DNA of 64,000 nucleotides from Limnohabitans sp. INBF002. GTDB lineage: Bacteria; Pseudomonadota; Gammaproteobacteria; Burkholderiales; Burkholderiaceae_C. Shown one piece after another: positions 27,500 through 35,687 of this stretch (positions within the stretch are counted from its first letter, which is position 1; the number at the start of each line of letters is the position of its first letter). The notes beneath the pieces are model-generated. The model was not told the origin of the DNA. It did no database searches and saw nothing but the letters and a program-made list of their open reading frames with translations. Location of the stretch: contig NZ_AP027055.1 of the NCBI RefSeq assembly GCF_027924905.1, positions 2,232,001-2,296,000 on the forward strand. The letters are read 5' to 3'. A program made the position numbers and the translations under genes.

Positions 27500-28777
27500 A
27501 TGACACACACCACGCTTGCCGGTGCGCCTTTTGTGGCCACACAGAACAACGATTTGTATTTGGAAAGCGTCAAACTCGCTGACCTTGCGCACGCTCACGG
27601 CACGCCCTTGTTTGTGTACTCCAAAGCCGCCATGCTCAGCGCCCTCGCGGCTTACCAACGTGGTTTTGCAGGTCGCAACGCGCGCATTTGCTACGCCATG
27701 AAGGCCAATTCGTCTTTGGCCGTGCTGCAAGTATTTGCACAAGCGGGCTGCGGCTTTGACATCGTGTCAGGCGGCGAGCTGGACCGCGTGATCGCGGCAG
27801 GCGGCGATGTCTCTAAAGTCATCTTTTCGGGCGTAGGCAAAACACGTGCCGAAATGCGTAAAGCTTTGGAAGCAGGCATTGCCTGCTTCAACGTCGAAAG
27901 CGAAGCTGAACTCGAAGTGCTCAGCGACGTGGCGCAGAGCATGGGCAAACGCGCCCCCATCAGCATTCGCGTCAACCCCAACGTGGATGCCAAAACCCAC
28001 CCCTACATTTCAACGGGACTCAAAGGCAACAAGTTTGGCGTGGCCCACGAACGTGCCTTGGCCACTTACCAGCGCGCAGCCAGCCTGCCCGGCTTGCAAG
28101 TGACGGGCATTGATTGCCACATCGGTTCGCAAATCACCGAGTCCACGCCTTACCTGGATGCGATGGACCGTGTGCTGGACCTCGTGCAAGCCATTGAAGC
28201 CGCAGGCATTGCCATTCACCACATCGACTTTGGTGGTGGCCTAGGCATCAACTACAACGGTGACACGCCACCTGCCGCTGATGCGCTGTGGGCGCAGCTG
28301 TTGGCCAAGCTCGATGCACGCGGTTACGGCCAGCGCCAGCTGATGATTGAACCCGGCCGCTCACTCGTGGGCAATGCGGGTGTGTGTTTGACAGAGGTGT
28401 TGTATCTGAAGCCCGGCGAGCAAAAAAACTTTTGCATCGTTGACGCCGCAATGAACGACCTGCCCCGCCCTGCCATGTACGAAGCCTTCCACCAAATCGT
28501 GCCGGTGTCTGCACGTGCAGGTGAGGCCGTGACGTATGACGTGGTGGGCCCTGTGTGCGAAAGCGGCGATTGGTTGGGCCGTGACCGTCAACTGGCCGTG
28601 CAGTCGGGCGACTTGCTGGCGGTGTTGTCTACGGGCGCGTATTGCATGGCGATGTCTAGCAACTACAACACGCGTGGACGGGCGGCTGAGATTTTGGTGG
28701 ACGGTGACAAGGCGCATGTCATTCGTCGCCGTGAGACTGTGGCTGATCAGATGGCTTGCGAGTCGTTGGTTCGTTAA
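27500..28777 (+). CDS. lysA: Diaminopimelate decarboxylase LysA
   Basis: PLP-dependent last step of lysine synthesis. The 425-residue protein has the PLP lysine in ICYAMKANSSLAVL (Lys68), HIGSQ, the glycine-rich DFGGGLGINYNG, and GPVCESGDWLG with the active-site Cys of the partner subunit. I use the ATG at 27500; a TTG one codon earlier is in frame. The stop is 42 bp before a family 1 hairpin that separates it from the convergent msrQ gene. Confidence 0.97.
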   Translation: MTHTTLAGAPFVATQNNDLYLESVKLADLAHAHGTPLFVYSKAAMLSALAAYQRGFAGRNARICYAMKANSSLAVLQVFAQAGCGFDIVSGGELDRVIAAGGDVSKVIFSGVGKTRAEMRKALEAGIACFNVESEAELEVLSDVAQSMGKRAPISIRVNPNVDAKTHPYISTGLKGNKFGVAHERALATYQRAASLPGLQVTGIDCHIGSQITESTPYLDAMDRVLDLVQAIEAAGIAIHHIDFGGGLGINYNGDTPPAADALWAQLLAKLDARGYGQRQLMIEPGRSLVGNAGVCLTEVLYLKPGEQKNFCIVDAAMNDLPRPAMYEAFHQIVPVSARAGEAVTYDVVGPVCESGDWLGRDRQLAVQSGDLLAVLSTGAYCMAMSSNYNTRGRAAEILVDGDKAHVIRRRETVADQMACESLVR

Positions 28778-28819
28778 GTTTTTGACTGCTCGCGTGAATC
28801 TGTTCGTAAACTCGAATCC

Positions 28820-28899
28820 GATGTGGCTACGGGGGTGCGGCCCCTGACGATTTCTGGTACGCCAGCATGAGGAAGGGGCCGCACCCCCGTAGCCACATC
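28820..28899. repeat. Long-stem hairpin, family 1 copy 2
   Basis: A perfect 26-bp inverted repeat (arms 28820-28845 and 28874-28899, left arm starting GATGTGGCTACGGGGG) with a 28-nt loop. The loop holds GACGATTT, the inner stem CTGG/CCAG around TACG, and CATGAGGA. It lies between convergent lysA and msrQ, and its right arm overlaps the msrQ stop codon by two bases. The stem differs from copy 1; the loop is the same apart from a compensated T-A to C-G change. Confidence 0.92.
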
Positions 28900-29539
28900 A
28901 GCGAGTGAAGCCAACCGAGCGAGCCAAGTATTGCCACATAGAAGAGCGGAAAACACGCCAAGCAAGCAAAACAAACAGCACCGAGGCATAAACAAATACC
29001 TCAGCAAAGTTGTTCTTCCCCGCCCGCATCCAAAAGAAGTGCAACACCGCCAACATAGCCACGACATAAACAAGACGGTGCAACCACTGCCAACGCTTCG
29101 CACCCAACCCCCGAATCGCGCGGTTGAACGAGGTCAATGCCAACGGCGTGAGCAACACAAAAGCGCTGAAACCAACCAAGATGAATGGCCGCTTGGCAAT
29201 GTCGAGGGCAATCTCGGGCCATTCAAACCCCATGTCCAGCCAGCTGTAGCACAGCAAATGCAGCACCACATAAAAGTAGGTGAACAAGCCGAACATGCGC
29301 CGCAGTTTGGCCAGTTCGGGCAAGCCCAACATCACACGCAACGGCGTCACGGCCAGCGTCACGCACAGCAGGCGCAACGTCCAGTCACCCGTGGCGCGAA
29401 TCACAGACTCAGCGGGGTTGGCACCCAACGCGTCGTTGGCAGCGCCCCACACCAGCCACACAAACGGCAAGCTGCACAGCAGCCACAACGCAGGCTTCGC
29501 ACTGCGGTGCTTCAAAGCATGGCGCAACGCAACGACCAC
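28898..29539 (-). CDS. msrQ: MsrQ heme-binding membrane subunit
   Basis: Membrane b-type cytochrome that feeds electrons to MsrP for repair of oxidised methionine in periplasmic proteins. The 213 residues show about six hydrophobic segments; candidate heme histidines are in YVVLHLLCYSW and WLHRLVYVVAMLAVLHFFWM. It lies 1 bp after msrP, so the pair is coupled. The 3' end overlaps the family 1 hairpin arm, so the stop codon itself lies at the hairpin edge. Confidence 0.94.
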   Translation of the reverse strand: MVVALRHALKHRSAKPALWLLCSLPFVWLVWGAANDALGANPAESVIRATGDWTLRLLCVTLAVTPLRVMLGLPELAKLRRMFGLFTYFYVVLHLLCYSWLDMGFEWPEIALDIAKRPFILVGFSAFVLLTPLALTSFNRAIRGLGAKRWQWLHRLVYVVAMLAVLHFFWMRAGKNNFAEVFVYASVLFVLLAWRVFRSSMWQYLARSVGFTR

Positions 29540-29540
29540 G

Positions 29541-30563
29541 TCAGTACAGCTTTTTCAAATCCATGCCTGCGTAGAGCTGACCCACTTGGGCTTCGTAGCC
29601 GTTGAACATCAAGGTCTTACGCTTTTTCGCAAACAAGCCATCTTCGCCAATGCGGCGCTCGCTGGCTTGGCTCCACCGGGGGTGGTCCACATTCGGGTTC
29701 ACGTTGGAATAGAAACCGTATTCTTGCGGCGCTGAGCGGCCCCAGGAGTTGACGGGTTGCTTTTCAACAAAGCGAATCTTCACCAAGCTCTTGGCGCTCT
29801 TGAAACCATATTTCCATGGCACCACCAAGCGCACAGGCGCACCGTTTTGATTGGGCAGCACTTCGCCGTACATACCAAAGCTCAGCAACGTGAGCGGATG
29901 CATGGCCTCGTCCATGCGCAGGCCTTCCACATAGGGCCAATCGAGCACGCGCGAGCGCACGCCGGGCATGGTCTTGGGGTCGGCCTGGGTGATGAACTCC
30001 ACATACTTGGCGCTGCCCAAAGGCTCCACACGTTTGATGAGTTCGGCCAGCGAATAACCCACCCACGGCACCACCATCGACCAGCCTTCCACGCAACGCA
30101 AGCGGTAAATGCGCTCTTCCATGGGGCTGAGTTTGAGCAAGGCGTCTAGGTCGAAACGACCCGGCTTTTTGACAAGCCCTTCAATTTCGACCGTCCAGGG
30201 CTTGGTCTGCAAGGTGTGCGCGTATTTGGCGGGGTCTGCTTTGTCGGTGCCGAATTCGTAAAAGTTGTTGTAGCTGCTGGCATCGGCGTACGGCGTCGCT
30301 TTTTCCATCGTGTTGGCGCCGCTCACGCGACTCACGGCCCCCGTCAAGGGCGCTAATTTTCCAGGGCGTGCGATGGCTTCGCTCGGCGCTTGCGCCACGG
30401 CATCACGGGAAGCCCAAGCAGCCAAAGACACGCCCGCAGCACCTGCCGCCACCTGCCTCAACCAATCGCGACGTTGCATGTACATCTGCTGCGGCGTGAT
30501 TTCACTGCCCAAGGGGTGCACAAAACCAGAATCACTGGCGCGGCTAAATAGATGGCGATGCAT
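29541..30563 (-). CDS. msrP: MsrP methionine sulfoxide reductase catalytic subunit
   Basis: Periplasmic molybdopterin enzyme (YedY family). The 340-residue precursor has a Tat signal with RR at 31-32 ([20 protein letters not shown]). The Mo-coordinating Cys is in [15 protein letters not shown], and [18 protein letters not shown] is conserved. I chose the ATG at 30563, with GAGAG eight bases upstream, over a GTG ten codons earlier. It is coupled to msrQ downstream. Confidence 0.95.
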   Translation of the reverse strand: MHRHLFSRASDSGFVHPLGSEITPQQMYMQRRDWLRQVAAGAAGVSLAAWASRDAVAQAPSEAIARPGKLAPLTGAVSRVSGANTMEKATPYADASSYNNFYEFGTDKADPAKYAHTLQTKPWTVEIEGLVKKPGRFDLDALLKLSPMEERIYRLRCVEGWSMVVPWVGYSLAELIKRVEPLGSAKYVEFITQADPKTMPGVRSRVLDWPYVEGLRMDEAMHPLTLLSFGMYGEVLPNQNGAPVRLVVPWKYGFKSAKSLVKIRFVEKQPVNSWGRSAPQEYGFYSNVNPNVDHPRWSQASERRIGEDGLFAKKRKTLMFNGYEAQVGQLYAGMDLKKLY

Positions 30564-30654
30564 GCGGGGCTCTCTTTCCAGATGTGGGTTCACATTGTGA
30601 ATCGAAGCTTGCTTTCATGCTCAACACCTCCGACAAAGGCTTTTCTGCGGGGCA

Positions 30655-30687
30655 TAAAAAAAGCTGGCTTAAGGCCAGCTTTTTTGG
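30655..30687 (-). terminator. Terminator after the cytochrome c4 gene
   Basis: AAAAAAAGCTGGC and GCCAGCTTTTTT arms around a 5-nt loop. It lies in the gap between the minus-strand cytochrome gene (upstream) and msrP, so it ends cytochrome transcripts; the symmetric A/T runs would also allow plus-strand use. Confidence 0.9.
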
Positions 30688-30707
30688 GAAGCGATGAAAC
30701 GCTCAGA

Positions 30708-31334
30708 TCAACGCAAACCAGCGATGTAGTCAGACACCGCTTTGATTTCGCGGTCGTTCATCTTGGCAGCAACGCCTGTCATTTGGGCGCTGTTCTTACG
30801 CACGCCATCGCGGAAGGCGACCAACTGCGCCACCGCATAGTCGGCGTGTTGGCCTGACAAACGTGGGTATTGAGAAGGAATACCAGCGCCAGTGGGCGTG
30901 TGGCAACCGGCACAAGCAGCGATTTGACGGTCAGCAATGCCACCGCGATAGATGCGCTCACCCAACACCACCAAGTCTTTTTCTTTGGCGAAGTTAGGCT
31001 TAGATTCTTTCGAGCCCACCCAAGCGGACACGTTTTTCATGTCGGCGTCAGACAAGCCTGCTGCCATGCCGCTCATGATGGCGTTGGCGCGTTTGCCGGA
31101 TTTGAATTCTTGCAATTGCTTGACCAAATAGTCAGGGTGTTGCTGCGCCAACTTGGGGTAAGCAGGCGAACCGGAGTTACCGTCTGCACCGTGGCAAGAC
31201 GCGCAAATCGCGGTGTAAGTGGCTTCACCTTTGGCCAAATCGGCTTTGGCAGCAGGGGCTGCTGGCTCGGCGGCATTGGAAAGGGCGGGGGCTGCCATGG
31301 CGGCAGCAATCAGCAAAGAGGCAATCAGCTTCAT
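30708..31334 (-). CDS. Diheme cytochrome c4-type protein
   Basis: Periplasmic electron carrier of 207 residues. A signal peptide (MKLIASLLIAAAMAAPALS) is followed by two class I cytochrome domains with heme motifs CASCH (44-48) and CAGCH (141-145). The repeated YPKLAQQHPDYLVKQLQ and YPRLSGQHADYAVAQLVAF segments and distal Met residues (MSGMA, MTGVA) fit cytochrome c4. I chose the ATG at 31334 rather than the open codons upstream because the signal peptide begins there. Divergent from engB. Confidence 0.93.
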   Translation of the reverse strand: MKLIASLLIAAAMAAPALSNAAEPAAPAAKADLAKGEATYTAICASCHGADGNSGSPAYPKLAQQHPDYLVKQLQEFKSGKRANAIMSGMAAGLSDADMKNVSAWVGSKESKPNFAKEKDLVVLGERIYRGGIADRQIAACAGCHTPTGAGIPSQYPRLSGQHADYAVAQLVAFRDGVRKNSAQMTGVAAKMNDREIKAVSDYIAGLR

Positions 31335-31397
31335 AAGTGTTCTTTGGTTAATGGGTCTCAAAGACGTCGAAAAACTGAGGTGATTCTACAATGCTGC

Positions 31398-32165
31398 ATG
31401 AACCAGCCAGACCCACACGACACCCCCGCCCAAATTGACACGCCTGAGGTGCCCGAAATCGCGGTTTTGAACGCTGAACTTGAGGCCCAAAGAGACGCCG
31501 AACGCGCCGCCGCCAAAGCGACCTTTGAGGCGCTAAGCCCCACCGATCAAGCCAAATACGCCATGGGCTGGTTGCATACGGCCCGGTTCTTGACTACCGC
31601 GGCCCAGTTGCACCACTTGCCCGTCTACGACTTGCCTGAAATTGCCTTTGTGGGCCGTTCCAACGCGGGTAAATCGACGTGCATCAACGTGCTGACCCAG
31701 CAAAAACGCTTGGCCTACGCCTCCAAAACGCCCGGCCGCACCCAGCACATCAACTTATTCGCCATGGGCCGCCAAGGCAAAACCGATGCCGTGCTGGCCG
31801 ACTTGCCCGGTTACGGCTACGCCGCTGTGCCCAAGCAAGACAAGATTCGCTGGCAACAAGTGATGGCGAACTATTTACTCACCCGCCCCAACCTGCGTGC
31901 GGTGGTGCTGATGTGTGACCCACGCCACGGATTGACCGAGCTGGACGAAATTTTGTTGGACGTGATTCGCCCACGCGTGGAAGAAGGCCTGAAGTTTTTG
32001 GTGCTGCTCACCAAGGCAGACAAACTGAACAAAACCGATGGAGCGAAGGCCCTGCAAATCACCAAGCTGCAAGCGGGTGGCGGTGAAGTGCGTTTGTTCT
32101 CAGCGCTGAAAAAACAAGGGGTGGACGAAGTCGCCGCCACCTTGTACAAGTGGATGCACCCTTAA
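31398..32165 (+). CDS. engB: Ribosome biogenesis GTPase EngB (YihA/YsxC)
   Basis: GTPase needed for 50S assembly. The 255-residue protein has P-loop GRSNAGKST at 86-94, switch II DLPGYGYA and the guanine-specificity motif TKADK. The first 55 residues (Ala/Glu-rich) extend beyond the usual N-terminus and look disordered. The stop codon abuts the last base of the convergent acyltransferase gene with no gap, so the two transcripts must overlap or share termination signals inside coding sequence. Confidence 0.95.
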   Translation: MNQPDPHDTPAQIDTPEVPEIAVLNAELEAQRDAERAAAKATFEALSPTDQAKYAMGWLHTARFLTTAAQLHHLPVYDLPEIAFVGRSNAGKSTCINVLTQQKRLAYASKTPGRTQHINLFAMGRQGKTDAVLADLPGYGYAAVPKQDKIRWQQVMANYLLTRPNLRAVVLMCDPRHGLTELDEILLDVIRPRVEEGLKFLVLLTKADKLNKTDGAKALQITKLQAGGGEVRLFSALKKQGVDEVAATLYKWMHP

Positions 32166-33032
32166 TCAATAGAGTTCAGGCGCGCCCGGTGGGCGTGTCT
32201 TGAAGCGCTTGTGCACCCAGAAGTATTGAGCGGGCATGGTGTTGATGAACACCACCAAGCGCTGATTCATGGTGGCCGTATCGGCCTCAGCGTCATCGGT
32301 AGGGAAATCGCACCACGCCGGATGCACCACCACTTCATAACCCGCATCCGTCATCCGCGTGATGACAGGCACCACACGGGCACGGCCCAATTTGGCGAAG
32401 CGTGAGAGCGACGGCACAGTGGCCGCTGGCTCGCCATAAAACGGCACAAAGATGGACTCGCTCGGGCCAAAGTTCATGTCAGGCAATAAGTACAGCAACT
32501 CGTTTTGACGCAAGGCAGCCACGATCGGTTTGACGCCATCTTCGCGGCGAAACAATCGAACGTGACCAAAGCGCTGACGACCTTTGGCCACCCACGCATC
32601 CACCGCCGCGTTCGATTGCGGCGTGAAGATGGTCGTGAAACGCAAAGGCAAGTTGAGCGTGAGCGCTGTCCACCCCACATCCAAGCCCATGAAATGCGGC
32701 GCGAACAACACCGTGGGCTTGGCTTCTGACAAAGCGGCCACTTCGCCCGACAGCTGCACGCGCGATTGGATGCACGCCGCGCTGCGGTGCCACAGCCAGC
32801 TGCGGTCCAACCATGCTTGCGCGAAATACACAAAGGTTTGGTGCGTGAGCGCATCACGCTCGGCATCGCTCAAATGCGGGAAACACACACGCAAATTGGT
32901 ATGCACCACGCGGCGGCGCGATGGAATCACCACCATCAACAAAACGCCCAAGCCTGCCCCTAAGGCACGCAACCACGACAAGGGCAAATAACCCAACGCG
33001 CGCAGCAGTAACAAACCTAATTTGCTGAACAT
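32166..33032 (-). CDS. Lipid A acyltransferase family protein (LpxM-like HX4D)
   Basis: Inner-membrane acyltransferase of the HtrB/LpxL-LpxM family, 288 residues. An N-terminal hydrophobic segment is followed by the catalytic HX4D in FAPHFMGLDVGW (His113, Asp118). Conserved blocks include YLLPDMNFGPSESIFVPFYG and ATVPSLSRFAKLGRARVVPV. The Asp variant is the one seen in E. coli LpxM. It is 3 bp after a second family member, so the pair probably adds the two secondary acyl chains of lipid A (inference). Confidence 0.9.
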   Translation of the reverse strand: MFSKLGLLLLRALGYLPLSWLRALGAGLGVLLMVVIPSRRRVVHTNLRVCFPHLSDAERDALTHQTFVYFAQAWLDRSWLWHRSAACIQSRVQLSGEVAALSEAKPTVLFAPHFMGLDVGWTALTLNLPLRFTTIFTPQSNAAVDAWVAKGRQRFGHVRLFRREDGVKPIVAALRQNELLYLLPDMNFGPSESIFVPFYGEPAATVPSLSRFAKLGRARVVPVITRMTDAGYEVVVHPAWCDFPTDDAEADTATMNQRLVVFINTMPAQYFWVHKRFKTRPPGAPELY

Positions 33033-33035
33033 GGT

Positions 33036-33902
33036 TTAGCCCTCTGCCCGCGGTTGTTTGTCGCGTGCATAGCCCCACAGGTATTGACCGGGCGCATCCA
33101 GCACCATGCGTTCCACACCGCGGTTGACCGCCGCTGCAGCCACCTCGGGCGGCACGCTGGCGTTTTTCATTTCGGGCGCATCAAAGGGTCGCATGTGCAT
33201 GCAAAAACCTTGACCAGCAGGCAAACGCTCACACCACGTCATGATGACTTCAGCACCGGTTTGTTGCGCCAACTTCGCCAGCAAGGTCATGGTGTACACA
33301 TCGCGACCAAAGAATGGCGCCCACACGCCCTGACCCAAGGGCGGCACTTGGTCGGGCAAGATGGCCGTGTAGCCGCCATTGCGCAACGTGCGAATGAGGG
33401 TGCGTACACCGGCCAGTGATGTAGGCGCGGAATCTAAATACGGACGCGTACGCGCATTGGCCACCAAGGGCTCCAGCCATGCTTTGCGGGCGGGGCGGAA
33501 CAGCGCCACCATCGGCCCGTAGTTGGGACCAAATTTTTCAGCAATGGCTTGTGCACCAATCTCCCATGCCCCCAAATGCGGCGACATGATGATGACGCCT
33601 TTGCCCACTTGCATGGCCGCTTCGAAATGCTCTGAACCATCCCACGTCACCAAACCATCCAGCTTGGCACTGTGCGGACGCATCCACACCCAAGGCAGCT
33701 CAGCCACCATCGCGCCAATGGCGGCCACGGCAGGACGCGCCTGACGCCAGGCCACACCAGCGGCTTGTACATTGGCCTTGAAATTGCGGCGATAGCTGGG
33801 CGACAACCACCACACCAACCACCCCAACACAGCGCCTACCCGCTGCATCAAGGGCAGGGGCATACGGGCAAGGAAATGAAAAAGACGCGTGGTGGCAGAC
33901 AT
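33036..33902 (-). CDS. Lipid A acyltransferase family protein (LpxL-like HX4E)
   Basis: Second HtrB/LpxL-family acyltransferase, 288 residues, in tandem with the previous gene. The catalytic motif is HX4E in MSPHLGAWEIGA (His109, Glu114), as in E. coli LpxL. Other conserved blocks are AILPDQVPPLGQGVWAPFFG and YTMTLLAKLAQQTGAEVIM. It is divergent from metK; its promoter must lie in the 195-bp intergenic region that also carries the metK leader. Confidence 0.9.
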   Translation of the reverse strand: MSATTRLFHFLARMPLPLMQRVGAVLGWLVWWLSPSYRRNFKANVQAAGVAWRQARPAVAAIGAMVAELPWVWMRPHSAKLDGLVTWDGSEHFEAAMQVGKGVIIMSPHLGAWEIGAQAIAEKFGPNYGPMVALFRPARKAWLEPLVANARTRPYLDSAPTSLAGVRTLIRTLRNGGYTAILPDQVPPLGQGVWAPFFGRDVYTMTLLAKLAQQTGAEVIMTWCERLPAGQGFCMHMRPFDAPEMKNASVPPEVAAAAVNRGVERMVLDAPGQYLWGYARDKQPRAEG

Positions 33903-33980
33903 GTGCTTTTAATGAGTTTGACAAAAATCCATTAGAATTCCGATTGTCGCTGAGTTACAGAACAACTTGCAGGGCGACAA

Positions 33981-34089
33981 CACACCACGGTGTGAGAGTG
34001 AGGGCAAAGCCCAAACCACTGCTAAAGCGTTCGCTGGGCTCCAAGTTTTCAGGGTCGGCAACGCCGAACAACCCACTGAAAACAAGGAG
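33981..34089 (+). promoter_or_regulatory. Structured metK leader (candidate cis-regulatory RNA)
   Basis: The 5' region of metK can fold into a series of stems: CACAC/GTGTG (33981-33994), AGTG-GGGC/GCCC-CACT (33997-34020), and a long arm pair GTTTTCAG/CTGAAAAC (34045-34052 with 34076-34083) enclosing CGGC/GCCG. AGCCCA at 34008-34013 can instead pair with TGGGCT at 34035-34040, which excludes the second stem. The last stem ends one base before AAGGAG (34084-34089). I do not recognise a known SAM riboswitch class in it. Confidence 0.5.
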
Positions 34090-34097
34090 CTTTTTTC

Positions 34098-35279
34098 ATG
34101 TCTAGCAATTACCTCTTCACCTCTGAATCTGTTTCAGAAGGCCACCCAGACAAAGTGGCAGACCAAATCTCTGACGCAATTTTGGACGCCATCTTCGAGC
34201 AAGACCCACTTTCACGTGTGGCTGCCGAAACCCTGACCAACACCGGTTTGGTTGTCTTGGCTGGTGAGATCACCACCAACGCGCATGTCGACTACATCCA
34301 AGTCGCACGCGACACCATCAAGCGCATCGGCTACGACAACACCGACTACGGCATCGACTACAAAGGTTGCGCTGTGATGGTGTGTTACGACAAGCAATCC
34401 AACGACATCGCCCAAGGCGTGGACCATGCGTCTGACGACCACCTCAACATCGGCGCGGGCGACCAAGGCCTGATGTTTGGCTACGCTTGCAGCGAAACGC
34501 CTGAGTTGATGCCAGCTCCTATTTACTACGCCCACCGTTTGGTCGAGCGCCAAGCCCAGTTGCGCAAAGACGGCCGCCTGCCTTTCTTGCGTCCCGACGC
34601 CAAGAGCCAAGTGACCATGCGTTATGTGGACGGCAAGCCTCACAGCATTGACACCGTGGTGTTGTCGACCCAACACAGCCCCGACCAAAGCGAGTCAGCC
34701 ACCAAGATGAAGGCCAGCTTCAATGAAGCCATCATTGAAGAGATCATCAAACCCGTGTTGCCCAAAGAGTGGTTGCAAGACACCAAGTATTTGATCAACC
34801 CCACAGGCCGTTTCGTCATCGGTGGCCCTCAAGGCGATTGCGGCTTGACTGGTCGCAAGATCATTGTGGACACCTACGGCGGCGCATGCCCTCACGGCGG
34901 TGGCGCGTTCTCAGGCAAAGACCCATCGAAGGTCGACCGCTCTGCTGCTTACGCTGCACGCTACGTGGCAAAAAACATCGTGGCGGCTGGTTTGGCCAAG
35001 CAATGCCAAGTGCAAGTGGCTTACGCGATTGGCGTGGCACGCCCCATGAACATCACCGTGAACACCGCAGGTACAGGTGTGATTTCTGACGACAAGTTGT
35101 CAGCATTGGTGGCTGAGCACTTTGACTTGCGCCCCAAAGGCATCATTCAAATGCTCGACTTGTTGCGCCCGATTTACACCAAGACTGCGGCTTACGGCCA
35201 CTTTGGTCGTGAAGAGCCTGAGTTCACTTGGGAAAGAACCGATAAAGCTGCGGCACTTCGTGCAGCAGCCGGTCTGTAA
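34098..35279 (+). CDS. metK: S-adenosylmethionine synthetase MetK
   Basis: Makes SAM from methionine and ATP. The 393-residue enzyme has [19 protein letters not shown] (13-31), the conserved [12 protein letters not shown], the P-loop-like [15 protein letters not shown] and the C-terminal [12 protein letters not shown] strong Shine-Dalgarno AAGGAG lies just after a long hairpin. It ends in a complex 3' region with a terminator and paired repeats. It supplies the methyl donor whose by-product SAH controls the ahcY unit elsewhere in the window. Confidence 0.98.
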   Translation: MSSNYLFTSESVSEGHPDKVADQISDAILDAIFEQDPLSRVAAETLTNTGLVVLAGEITTNAHVDYIQVARDTIKRIGYDNTDYGIDYKGCAVMVCYDKQSNDIAQGVDHASDDHLNIGAGDQGLMFGYACSETPELMPAPIYYAHRLVERQAQLRKDGRLPFLRPDAKSQVTMRYVDGKPHSIDTVVLSTQHSPDQSESATKMKASFNEAIIEEIIKPVLPKEWLQDTKYLINPTGRFVIGGPQGDCGLTGRKIIVDTYGGACPHGGGAFSGKDPSKVDRSAAYAARYVAKNIVAAGLAKQCQVQVAYAIGVARPMNITVNTAGTGVISDDKLSALVAEHFDLRPKGIIQMLDLLRPIYTKTAAYGHFGREEPEFTWERTDKAAALRAAAGL

Positions 35280-35361
35280 GACCGCCTCGCGCAAGCGAGG
35301 TATCGGTTCTTGGGCGAAGCTCATATCGCTTGCGATGTGAGCGGAGACCAGAAGTCGTGTT
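35280..35361 (+). other. Hairpin-rich metK 3' region
   Basis: Two hairpins follow the metK stop: CCTCGC/GCGAGG around GCAA (35285-35300), and GCTCATATCG/CGATGTGAGC around CTTG (35319-35342, one G.T pair). Neither has a T-tract. They lie before the true terminator, so they would be part of the mature metK mRNA 3' end or a 3'-derived RNA. Confidence 0.5.
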
Positions 35362-35399
35362 GAAGGGCTTCTCGTTTTTACGGGAAGCCCTTTTTCTTT
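35362..35399 (+). terminator. metK intrinsic terminator
   Basis: AGGGCTTC (35364-35371) pairs with GAAGCCCT (35384-35391) around a T-rich loop and is followed by TTTTCTTT. Confidence 0.9.
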
Positions 35400-35410
35400 G
35401 GCCTCGGGAG

Positions 35411-35488
35411 ATGCGAGTTGGGGTAGGCAGACGCGGCTTACATCGCTTCGCGACGAATGGCGCCGCATCTGCCTACCCCAACCCGCAT
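35411..35488. repeat. Long-stem hairpin, family 2 copy A
   Basis: Arms 35411-35437 and 35462-35488 (27 bp, 25 paired; both exceptions become G.U wobbles if the minus strand is transcribed). The 24-nt loop reads TTACATCGCTTCGCGACGAA then TGGC and can form an inner TCGC/GCGA stem. The stem contains GTTGGGGTAGGCAGA. The loop recurs, inverted, in copy B at 35555-35635 with an unrelated stem. Lies between convergent metK and the Atm1-type ABC gene. Confidence 0.9.
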
Positions 35489-35554
35489 GTTGTTGTTCTA
35501 ACCACCTTCAGCGATGCACACGTTCAATTGCGTGTCACCGCTTGCTCGCCAAAA

Positions 35555-35635
35555 GAAGCTTGGGTGGCGTACCCCAATAAGGCGCCATTCGTCGCGAAGC
35601 GATGTAAGCCGTTTGGGGTGCGCCACCCAAGCTTC
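35555..35635. repeat. Long-stem hairpin, family 2 copy B (inverted)
   Basis: Arms 35555-35577 and 35613-35635 (23 bp with one T.G pair; left arm GAAGCTTGGGTGGCG then T). The 35-nt loop carries the reverse complement of the copy A core (GGCGCCATTCGTCGCGAAGC then GATGTAAGCCG). The two copies are about 66 bp apart in opposite orientation, the arrangement seen for paired REP units, but the stems do not resemble each other. Confidence 0.9.
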
Positions 35636-35687
35636 GCCTCAGCTAGAAACGCACAAAACCAAGAACGAAACCGCAACGACAGAAGAA

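Noticed and set aside
33918..33923. TTGACA upstream of metK as a -35 box
   Set aside because: The nearest -10-like hexamer (TAGAAT) is only 9 bp away and nothing suitable lies at 16-18 bp, so I do not call a promoter.
35411..35635. Family 2 hairpins as ordinary intrinsic terminators
   Set aside because: No T-tract follows either stem, and metK already has a good terminator at 35362-35399.
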